A DNA stretch of 64,000 bases from Hyaloperonospora brassicae (taxonomy: Eukaryota; Oomycota; Peronosporomycetes; Peronosporales; Peronosporaceae): NCBI GenBank assembly GCA_947650285.1, contig CANTFL010000470.1, forward strand, positions 124,001-188,000. The letters are read 5' to 3'. The notes under the pieces are model-generated. The model searched no databases. It was not told where the DNA came from and worked only from the letters and a program-made list of their open reading frames with translations. Below, one piece after another: positions 55,065 through 64,000 of this stretch (positions within the stretch are counted from its first letter, which is position 1; each line of letters begins with the position of its first letter). Position numbers and translations under genes: made by a program.

Positions 55065-58000
55065 GGGCGGAGCGCCCTACTGATCTAGCAACCTCAAGAG
55101 AATTCGCAAATCTCTTGACAAAAGTCGCTGCAGACACACAATCATTGTGTGTCTCTGCACTTGGTGATGACGTTTCGCTCATCTCCTTGAAGTTGGAAGC
55201 GACAAATGATTTGTCGCTTCGTGCCCTAGTAGACTGTGGGGCGTCGAGCAACTTTGTTCGACGCCAGTCACTAGAGGGTCGTAGGCTTAAGTTCGTTGAG
55301 CGCGACATTCCCCTCACAAGGATGACGGTGCGCCTTGCCACAGGCGCATTGATTGCCGTTGCAAAACGTGTAGTAAGAATCCACTACACGTTGGAGGGCG
55401 AACAGTACGATGATGACTTCATCGTACTGGATCTGGATGACAAATTTGATGTCATCCTGGGATTACCTTGGCTCAGAAAGCACGATCCAAGGGTGAGCTG
55501 GAAGCATCGATCCGTGAAGATGACTGCCGCTTGTTCATCAGATGGCCATCTGATGAACATCTTGGAGCGTCCACAAGCATGCGGATGTACTGCGAGTGAG
55601 TACGATGGCCTCACTTGCGGTACGGTCGTTAGCACGACTGCGCAAGACCTCAGTGTAGCTGATCACTACACTGTGGAGCAAGCTCCCGGCGGCTGTACAG
55701 ATGTACAGGCAGCGCCGAAGGTCCACCACTCGAATAAGTCGAGTGGATCGGGACATGGGCGTACGCCTAGCGGGCAACTTCCTAGGAGTCAGAAACATGT
55801 TGCCTCCAAAGGGCAACACGGTCATCCTAGGTCGACTGGAGAGCCGACCGTAGAGGATTGAGACCTGAATGTGGTTGCACAGACATAGTCAGAAGACGTC
55901 GAGGGAATAAGTCCCTATGTGCTTGAGGAAGGAATTCCTCAAGAGTCTCATGCTGAGGGATAAGGCCCTCAGCAACCTGTGACAACAAGTTTCCAGGAAG
56001 AAACCGAGACGTTGAACGTCGTGGTAAATGACGGATCAAGTGTAGGCGCTTATACACTTGATCTGATTGTGCCTCCGAAGTTAACTTCGGAGATAACTCA
56101 ATTGCCAACGCAAGAACCGAAACTATTTTTGCTCGATCTGCGTAGTGGCAAGGTCAAGCAGATCTGCATACTCGTCACAGAGGATGAGTATGTGGCCGAT
56201 ATTCGGTTGGCGACAGTATTTGCTGAGAACGAACGGGTTCTCAGCAGCTCATCGATGGACAAAAGTGTCCTCGATGAGAAGACTCGGATTGAGCGATACA
56301 CGTCTCAATCCTGAGAGTCGCTTCAGTCAAATCCTTTGGATAAGGATTTGATCGAATTCAAGGATGTATTCCCAGAATATGTACCTTGCGAGTAGCCTAC
56401 GGAAAAAGTCAGTCGACACGAGATCGAGCTCAAACAGGGCTCGAAGTACTGTGTCATGAAGCAGTGGCCACTGCCTCGTGTACAAGTACTAGCGATCTAC
56501 AAGTTCTTTGCCGATCGCTTGGCAGCGGGCCATGTGAGAGAATCAACTTCTCCTTACACCTCTCCGACCCTCTGTGTGCGAAAGGCCACAGAAGGATGGC
56601 GGATAGTGCACGCATTCAACAAGTTGAGTGCGGCAGCGTACCGGCTCAGACGCCGATACCGAGGAAGGACGTAATCATAGATGGTATGTAAAAGCGTACC
56701 AGCTTCTCTTCCATGGATCTGATGGATGGGTTCTATCATATCCTCATGCGTGAACGGGACATCCCGTACACAGCAGTGAGCACCTTAGCGGTACGCTGTG
56801 GGATTGGCTAGTGATGCCACAGGGGCTGAGCAATGCCCCTGCTACTTTCAACAGATGTGTCACAAATCTGTTGAGACCGTTGCGAGACTTCGCACCGAGT
56901 TACTTCGACGATGTGTTCGTCCATAGCCGGGCTATGATCGGAAAGACGGACGTTGAAGCTCATAGAACACACGTTCGTTAGATCCTTTAACTTATGCGCA
57001 AGCATAAGTTGTACGCCAACTTCAAGAAGTGTATATTCGCGGCTAGCGAAATACCACTTCTTGGGTGCATCGTGGGTAAACACGGCGTACGTTCTGATCC
57101 CGAAAAGATCAAAGCGATCACCGACTGGCCTGTGCCAGTCGATGTCAAGGGACTTCGTAAGTTTCTTGGGCTAGCGGCGTACTTGAACAAGAACTCGCGC
57201 AACTACACCGAGATGACTGTTCATCTTTCTTGTTTACTCAAGAAAAATGTGAAGTGGTCATGGAACAATGACTGCCAGCGTTCCTTTGAGGGTATCAAGC
57301 AAAGCTTGATGCAATCGCCGATCTTGGCGATTGCAGATCAGGACAGACCATTCCATGTGGTCTGTGACGCCACCGATTTCGCGATCGGCTGCACGTTGGT
57401 GCAATTTGACACAGACGACGCAGAACGCGTCATCTGCTATCAATCGCGTCAGCTGCAAGCAGCTGAGAGTAATATCCCAGTCCATGACAAAGAGCTCCTT
57501 TCCATGATGTATACATTGGCCAAGTTTTGTGTATGTGCATATCTCTTAGGAGATAGACCGTTCATCGTCTATACGGACCATGCGTCACTACTTACGGCCG
57601 TAAACAGTCCACACCTCTCACAACGAATGGCGAGGTAGCTGTCTTTCTTCGCGGAGTACAACTTCTCCGTTGAGTATAAACCAGGACGACTAAACGTCGT
57701 CGCTGATGCGCTCTCGCGCCGGCCCGATTTCGAGCCGGAAGCACAATTCAACAGTGAGAATAAGCCCACTGTTGCGACACTTTCAGTCAGTGTCCCGTCG
57801 TCAACATCACTTGACAACGTGAGGAAGGCATACGCAAAAGACAAGGACCTTCTGCGCTCGATGGATCATCTGGCAAATTTATCTCGTGAATATCTAAAAG
57901 ATTGACCGGCTTTATACATATCCTCTTCGGATCGGTACACAACACGCCACGGGTTGCTGTACTATACGACCGTTGCCGGGGACACGCCTCGTCTCGTCGT

Positions 58001-59962
58001 CTCCGATCATAACAGTTTTCGCTTGATCATATTGTATGAGTGTCACGATGCCCCAACAGGTGGTCATCGTGGTCGGGGAAAGACTTACCTTACGGTAAGT
58101 CGTGACTTTTACTGGCCACGCCAGTATCAGTTTGTCCGCAAGTACATTCGTGCTTGCGAGGTTTTGCAACGGATGAAACCCAGTCTCTCATCCCGTGCGC
58201 CATTGCAGCATCTTCCTGTTCCGACAGAGTGCTGGCAGTCCGTTTCAATGGACTTCGTCTTCGGGTTACCCGAAGAAGCTCACATCAATAATGGTATTCT
58301 TGTGTTCATTGACCGTTTCGGCACGCTGGTACATCTTGATGCTGTCCCTCAGTCGATCAAGGCACAAGGCTGTGCTCGTGCCTTTATCGAAACGATATTT
58401 CGACTTCACGGGTTTCCCTGTGAACTCGTATCCGACCGCGGCCTTCGGTTCACGGCAGACTTTTGGCAATACGTGTTCCTTTCAATCGTAACACGGCTAA
58501 AGATGTCGACATCTGACCTTCCCGAAACACATGGTCAGACGAAACGTGCGAACCGTGTCCTCGAAGAGATCCTTCGAGAAAATGTCCACTCGTTTCCGAG
58601 TTGGAGTGAATTCCTACCGATACTGGAATTCGCCATCAATAATTCGGTGCATGCTTCCACCCAGCACACACCGTTTTACGTGAATGGCTTACGCCATCCA
58701 CGTGTGCCCGCCCTTTTAGAGTGTGAATCTTGGATAAGAAGGGAGGGAATCGTTCGAGCAAAAATCGTTATGGCTCTTGCTCATCACGTGCCGACGCAAA
58801 CGTCGTCACGTATGATGCCCATGTCGATCAAGTCGACATCGATGAAGAAGACAAGCTCAATAATAGCGATGATGCCATTATTGACTCGGATGATGATGAC
58901 GGTGCTGGTATATTCAGCATCGCCAACGATTATGTCAGCGAGGAAGAAGACAAACTCGCTGAAGAAGAGAGCAATCTCTTAGCAGTGCGCACGAAGCGCA
59001 CTGCCAGACAAAACAAAGAGTCAGCAGAGAACTTTCTGCTGACTCGAGAAGCGGTAGTCCGTTTCGTTCAGGACTCCATCGCAAATGCGGTGGAACGTCA
59101 GAAACGGAACGCAGACAAGAATGGAAGAGCAAATGTTCTTTCATTTAAGGTTAACGACCTAGTACTACTGTCAACGGTAAACCTACCTGGACATGCAGTC
59201 ACTAGTGTCGGCAGTAGAAAACTACTGCCGAAATACATTGAGCCGTTCCGAGTGTTGCATCGCAAGGGCAATGCATACACACTCGAATTGCCACGTATGA
59301 TGCGCACGCATCCTACGTTTTACGTGGGGAGGCTCAGGCCGTACTGTCAGTACGAGCCTTCTTCTTCCGATGAAGATAGCCCCCACGTTCAAGAACATCC
59401 ATCAAGTTCTTGCGTTCGCGCTCCAGACGATCCGTCTGGTCGCTCAGATATGATACATCGGAACTCAACCGAGATATCTCCCCGCGAGCTGTCGCCAGCT
59501 CGCCGAAATGGGAGCGAACATCCCGCTCGACCTGAAGCTTCGCTGTGGCATAATCGGCGCGATCCCTCTCCCGATCGGCCTCGTGATACTTGCGGTTCTT
59601 CCGCGCGGTATCAGTCAAAGCGTAGCGCCGGTCGCGCTCGTGCTCCAAGTCATCGCGCAATTCATCGATTGCGCGATCCATCTCGTAATGGTCGAGATGG
59701 TGAGAAGAATCATCTGGAGGAGGTCTTTCCTCCTCCACCACATCCTTTGGTGGATGCTCACGGTGGTCAACGCTTTCTAGTGGAGCGTATCTTGAATCAA
59801 CGTGACGATTCAGGATCAAGGACGAGCTACCTCGTCCAGTGGCGGGGGTATCCACCCTCTTGGAACAGCTGGGAGCCCCGCTCTCAGCTGTTGATGGATG
59901 TTGAAGGTCTCGTCCGAAAGTATGACGAGACCCATCCGATGAGCCCTCGGGCTCATCGGTAA
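55041..59962 (+). pseudogene. Gypsy pol, element 3, broken
   Basis: Protease LVDCGASSNFV (about 55230); stop at 55859. RT from DVFPEYVPCE followed by TAG at 56393, TAA at 56689, catalytic SYFDDVFVHS (about 56905). RNase H HVVCDATDFAIGCTLVQF (about 57360) with a stop after RMAR at 57636. Integrase CHDAPTGGHRGRGKTYL (about 58045), FRFTADFW-type core and HGQTKRANRVLEEIL. The frame shifts at about 58730 into an intact 410-codon frame with the integrase C-terminal domain and a complete chromodomain ([30 protein letters not shown]), ending PRAHR at 59962. Confidence 0.93.
55043..55080 (+). promoter_or_regulatory. Candidate -1 ribosomal frameshift signal, element 3
   Basis: In the gag frame the codons are TCA AAA AAT; the heptamer A_AAA_AAT (55043-55049) allows a -1 slip into ATC AAA AAA TGG, the pol frame. 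After 11 nt comes the hairpin GTAGGGGCG/CGCCCTAC (55061-55080, one bulged G). The heptamer is conserved in elements 1 and 2. In this copy the pol frame then meets TAA at 55058-55060. Confidence 0.6.
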
Positions 59963-60940
59963 ACACGCGCTTTTGGCGCTTGTAGAAGGATTGCAAAAAT
60001 GCAATCGCGTCACGCATCTCAGCCGAGATGTGTGCCCTTCCCCAGGGCGAACTTAGGGAATACACATCCCTATGTGCACGCTGCGAGTTGTCAACACATC
60101 CCGCACAAGAGTCTCCCCATGTGAGGCAAGGAATGTCTTCCTCACTCGACAAACAGTGCAACCGGTAACTGGCACCGGTTGGCGTTCGCCTTTCGAACCT
60201 GATGCGTGTCGCCTCAAGTTTCTTGAGCCACCCTTCTCGTCCAAAATTCTTTACGTTTTGGACGAACGCGTTCCACGCAGCCAAAAGCGAGTCTTTGTCA
60301 CGCTTTTGGTTGCCGTTGCACCATCGATGTCTAAGAAAGACATCGAGATAAAAATCTTCTTAAGCGCGAAAGTTCTTCGCGCTGGAAATCAAGCCGTGAA
60401 GCTTAGTCGCATCGAATAAGGGTATTCGATGGTGTTGGCTTGTCTTGTGCGACACGCTATTGATAAGCCGTTCGGCAAACGCCACGGCTTCGGCTCATCA
60501 CGCTTCACAGTGGTACCTTTGTCGGTACCACGGCTCCCAGATTGACGAAGGCTCGCGTCATCGTCATCACGCTCGTGCGAAGACGCACGAGCTGGCGGTA
60601 GTAAGGAATAATATTCCTCACCACCCTGTTCATCGTCATCACTGCCAAACAGACTGTGATGCAAATCACGAGTCCGTTCGTTCGTCAGTGGCCTTGGCGA
60701 ATACAGAGGCGTCGCCGGTGAGCGAGACGCCTCTGGAGCATTGCCCGAGTAAGACACGTCCGACTCGCCAGAGTAGATGACCTCAACGTCGGGTTCATCA
60801 TGCGCACGCTATGAGGTGCCGCGTGCACCTGCAGCACCTGTTGATGCAGGCGAAGAAGGAGCAGCAGACAACGAATCGTCTGCCGCAGAGGCTGGCACAG
60901 CACCGGGCTGTGTGGGTCTTGATTCACCTCGCATAGACAT
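59334..60940 (-). pseudogene. Antisense ORF, element 3 copy
   Basis: ATG at 60940 (MSMRGESRPTQPG), aligned with element 1. A TAG interrupts near 60812, a missing base near 60475 shifts the frame and a TAA lies near 60362. The last 316 codons (60284-59334) are open: [33 protein letters not shown], then the coiled coil [20 protein letters not shown] to [20 protein letters not shown] and stop. The final 629 bp overlap the open pol frame on the other strand. Confidence 0.7.
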
Positions 60941-61071
60941 ATTAACTATGCGAGATCAATCGGAAAGTGAATGGAACGGACCCGACAAGTGCTCCCTGTC
61001 CCAATGGTGGCCAACGGGTAGCCGCCATATTTTCGATAGTCACACAATGACTATCAGTCAAGGGTGGGTGA

Positions 61072-61462
61072 TGTAACGGGGCAGCCCGTTACATGGTATT
61101 GTCACTTTAATGAAAGTGACAATAAAGAATATTAAGTTGAATATTCTTTGAACAATATCACCAAAGTGGTGATAGTGAAGGGTCAACCAAAGGGTCTGCT
61201 CATTGGTTGATATCTTGATGATATCAACCCACCAATCGCCGCAAGACGCGCGCAATGAGTGGTGACGAGACGTCACCATACACTCAGTTATATTATCATA
61301 ATTAAGTTAAGTCAAACAAAGAGACAGTAGTTAAAAGACTTAATTATATTAATATAACAGTTCTGCTTTCACCTTACCTACGCATCCTCGATTGCCTTGT
61401 GTAAGTCTGTTGGGGCACCGATACCCTTGCGTTAAGTTCACGCAAGGGTGTGCTCCGTTACA
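61072..61462 (+). repeat. Element 3 3' LTR
   Basis: 391 bp; preceded by purine-rich AAGGGTGGGTGA and followed by the TCTTG duplication. Confidence 0.96.
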
Positions 61463-62432
61463 TCTTGGCTACATTAAGTAGCCGCCGCAACTCATCCTGG
61501 TTCACTTGCAAGCACTCCACTGCCAGCAAAATGTCCTCCATGATCGCACTCGTATTCTGGCGACACTTCTTGATGCTGAGTCCGGTGTGCAGGTGTAAGA
61601 CGATTTCTCCAATGACTTGAGCTGGAATTGTCCTGTACAGACGGACGCGTCTTTGAAATCCAGCACGTCATTAAAAAAGGGAAAACGCCTGCAAACAATA
61701 CTCCCTTCAGCTAGGCCGCTGATTATGCACCATTCGTCTTGCGTGCCGTCACGAAGTCGGCTCCTGCTGTTGGAAACCGCCGGCTGTAGGAGCCAGAGAG
61801 CACGCAATTCTTTATGTCCTTCGCGTTGTATACTGCTGGACTGAACATGAATGGCTTGTAGGTTGCTCGTATTCCATAATTACCGTCGGCACCTCCCACT
61901 GAGTCGGACGTCGGCGTGGCAGTCGTCGTCCACGGGTTGAGTTTTGTCAGCTTCGGCCATTTGACTTTGCTGATCATATTCTGTACGACGGTCGTAAAAG
62001 ACCAATTCGTCTTATACAGCGAGTGCGTCACCTTCTTGGCCTGTGTCACCCAGCCCTCGTAAGAAGCGTTGCACGCCACACATGCATCCTCGAAGAACTG
62101 GAACAAAACCACCTTCTCATCTTTGTGTTATTTAGGAAATCGCTTCTTGCCTGGCTGGCCCTGCGTCGCCTCTTTGGCCTCAGGGCGGACCTATGGCTGA
62201 CGCTGTCCGGAGCTTCCCACCGAGGGAGTCCATCCATTACATTCCGTGCTGATATCGTGACGCGGATGAGGGAGCGGTGAAGAGGGCTTCTCCTGACCTT
62301 TTTTACCCCTCCAAAAGGGGGACCGGTAGAGCGCTCGATCCATAGATACTGCTCGAGGCTCCAGTAGTGAAAGACCGCGTATCTAAAGTCTGCATATGCT
62401 GCTCCAAGAAGGTCGTGTCGGGCGGTACGCAT
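61463..62432 (-). pseudogene. LINE 5' piece: ORF1 N-terminal part
   Basis: Minus frames 62432-62046 (MRTARHDLLGAAYADFRY), 62112-61723 (FEDACVACNASYEGWVTQAK) and a last frame (QVIGEIVLHLHTGLSIKKC ... LLAVECLQVNQDELRRLLNV) overlap in series, separated by shifts. The last continues in frame into 53474 when element 3 is removed. The domain type is not recognised. Confidence 0.6.
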
Positions 62433-62629
62433 CGTAGTGCGAGGATCTCACCCATGTCGGGGTTCGCCGCTACACGCATGGTGCGTGTTTAGCGAAAGGG
62501 TTTCTGGATCAAGCGCTTAAGCAGATAACTAGGTCGTGTATTCGTGCAATTCCCAATCTATAAGTTAATACGTGGCTGACAGGGTCGTGCGGAGACGAAG
62601 CAAATTTAAAAAGTGAAACTAGCAGTAGT
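62433..62629. other. Probable LINE 5' flank up to element 4
   Basis: About 200 bp without coding sign, between the first LINE methionine and the LTR of element 4. Whether the LINE ends here or continues beyond element 4 cannot be seen. Confidence 0.4.
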
Positions 62630-63105
62630 TGTAAGGAGGTGAGCCCGTTACATAAAATTGGTACGAAAGTACCCTTTTTTGAACATTATCTATTTAGATA
62701 ATGTTCAATTGACATTACTCGTAAGGCGTAAGGTTGAAGGAATATTACCCCCGAGTGTAATATTTCTTTGATGGGTTGCTCCACCTGATTGAGAGATGTT
62801 CCCGGTACATCAACCAGATTAACCACCAATCGCTACTGGACGTGCGCAATGGGTGGTGAGCAAGAAACACAAATAGGAGATTGTAGCTTAACATGGTTAG
62901 CTCAAGACAAAAGATGGTTTATCAAGAAACATAACTATATCACATACAGTTCTACTTTTCCCTCAAGACAGAGCCTTCGGTTTCTGTATTGTCTCGGTAG
63001 CGCTTCCTCACGCCACGTGTACGTGACGTCGGGCGTACGCACCCTTGCATTGTTATCAATACAAGGCCTTGCTCAGTTATCTGAGCAAGAGCGTTACCCG
63101 TTACA
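62630..63105 (+). repeat. Element 4 5' LTR (subfamily B)
   Basis: 476 bp, TGTAAGGAGGTGAGCCCG to CCCGTTACA; more diverged from the element 2 LTRs in its first 280 bp than in the last 200 bp. Confidence 0.93.
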
Positions 63106-63153
63106 CCAGGTGGAACTTTGTAGTCCTTTCAACGACCACCCATCTTATCCGTC

Positions 63154-64000
63154 ATGAACAGGAGGGATGAGAAAGAGAGCTTTCACGCCATACGTGAAGG
63201 TTTCGCCCATTTGAGTGAACTCGAATGGGCCGCGGTAGGGAGAATGAGCTCTACCGTGGGCGACATTGGCGTTACCGCTATGTTGGAATCTCTTGACATA
63301 GACCAACAACATGCCGCCATCGCCAGGTTCATTCAAAATGAACTTGGCGCGGAACGAGAAAAGGCAGCCTTGCTTCGCCATCAAGGCTCTCAACAGGCTG
63401 AGCAGTTGAGAGAACTCGGTGATCAACAGACAGAGCTGTTGAGACAGCAGCAACTTAATGCTGCTGTGGGCGGGACGACACACACGCGTCGTCCCGAAAT
63501 CTTAAAGATTGATATCTCCAAGTACAGAGGAGTCGAGGAAGACTCCATGTTGTTATGGTTCGTCGAACTAGACAGAGAAATAAAGGCCCGTCGCATCGAC
63601 GATGAGCAAATGAAATTAACATTTGCTCAATCCCACTTGACAGGACTTGCTAAGACTTGGGCCTTAGGCCTGGAGATGAGCGACCCATATGCTTTCGGTT
63701 AGCTCAAATCCTTCAAACCCGGCTCAAACGAACGTTTGAACCGCCAAGGGCTGAGTTCAGGGCTCGATCAGAGCTCCTGAAACTCAAACAAGGTAAGCGT
63801 GATGTTCACGCTTACGCTCAACACATACGACTCCTTGCGAATAGTATAACTGCGAACCCGGTAAATGAAAACACGTTGATTACTGTGTTCATGCAAGGGC
63901 TCTCAGAGGGACCCGTCAGGAATCACCTGTTCCGCCTAGAGTTGAATACTCTAGAAGATGATATCGCAGCAGCGGAACAGGAAGACTTTAGCATGAGACA
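63154..64000 (+). pseudogene. Gypsy gag, element 4, broken and cut by the edge
   Basis: MNRRDEKESFHAIREGF... is open to 63702, where TAG replaces the sense codon seen in element 2. A shift follows, after which the gag domain continues in another frame (LKRTFEPPRAEFRARSELLK, ENTLITVFMQGLSEGPVRN) to the window end. Confidence 0.88.

Larger units (their letters stand above)
53475..61462 (+). mobile_element. Ty3/gypsy element 3 (subfamily A/B mosaic)
   Basis: 7,988 bp with 391-bp LTRs and exact duplication TCTTG (53470-53474, 61463-61467). LTRs, gag, protease and 3' region are close to element 1, but RT to integrase (about 56100-58925) is nearly the sequence of element 2, including the same stop codons. 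By hand I count about fifteen LTR differences (near 4%), older than element 1. Confidence 0.96.
37760..62432 (-). mobile_element. L1-like LINE, split into three pieces by two gypsy insertions
   Basis: Minus-strand pieces in 5'-3' order: 62432-61463, 53474-46751 and 38445-37760, together about 8.4 kb. The frame reads through both junctions when the gypsy element and one target copy are removed. At the element 3 site LLNVAKT joins ISYNQVKRSI, and at the element 2 site FSVGVRQ joins RANSIPGLD. Content: ORF1, apurinic-type endonuclease, reverse transcriptase with FVDD and a C-terminal Cys/His cluster, i.e. an L1-like layout. Many stops and shifts show it is dead and older than both insertions. 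The outer ends are estimates. Confidence 0.85.
62630..64000 (+). mobile_element. Ty3/gypsy element 4 (subfamily B), truncated by the window edge
   Basis: Begins with a subfamily B LTR and a B-type gag close to that of element 2; runs past the right edge. Its target duplication cannot be checked. Confidence 0.93.

Noticed and set aside
17565..64000. CRISPR-like array suggested by many regularly spaced short palindromes
   Set aside because: The hairpins are all different in sequence, have no constant repeat, and lie in LTR retrotransposon coding sequence.

Overview
The window looks like a repeat-rich oomycete (probably Peronosporales/downy-mildew type) nuclear contig. The genes have short GT-AG introns of about 80-130 bp. 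The host genes sit close together, and most of the rest is LTR and non-LTR retrotransposon sequence stacked inside other retrotransposons. The lineage call is inference from gene style and repeat families; nothing in the sequence names the organism.

Layout: a possible gene start runs off the left edge (1-50). A spliced SLC35F6-type membrane transporter (1817-3463, minus) contains a 10-nt microexon. From 3.5 to 13 kb the DNA is AT-rich and gene-poor, with a GATC-dense tract (6.9-8.5 kb) and a decayed copia reverse transcriptase (about 9.9-10.3 kb). A Ty1/copia element (12993-26124, minus, target-site duplication AGGGA) is split by a Ty3/gypsy element (element 1, 17565-25542, plus, duplication TATAT). 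Next is a compact island of four host genes: kanadaptin-like FHA protein (+), FRA10AC1-like splicing factor (-), full-size ABCA transporter (+) and an aspartyl/asparaginyl beta-hydroxylase-like protein (-). From 37.76 kb to about 62.4 kb lies one L1-like LINE on the minus strand, cut into three pieces by two more gypsy elements: element 2 (38446-46750) and element 3 (53475-61462, duplication TCTTG). A fourth gypsy element starts at 62630 and leaves the window.

The gypsy elements are the most unusual part. (i) LTRs, gag and pol are tiled with short perfect inverted repeats (arms 6-11 bp, loops about 4-9 nt) far above chance. At one locus arm sequences differ between the two subfamilies while pairing is kept. 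The copia element, the LINE and the host genes do not show this on reading. (ii) Between the chromodomain and the 3' LTR lies a long antisense reading frame (about 534 codons in element 1) encoding a protein with a central conserved block and a C-terminal coiled coil. It is recognisable in all three full-length copies and overlaps the pol C-terminus on the opposite strand. (iii) Element 3 is an A-B-A mosaic that shares inactivating mutations with element 2, and element 2 carries an internal inversion with one breakpoint at a 20-bp palindrome. (iv) gag and pol are linked by a candidate -1 frameshift site.

All coordinates for exons, LTRs and duplications were read by hand from the sequence. No database search, alignment program or folding program was run.
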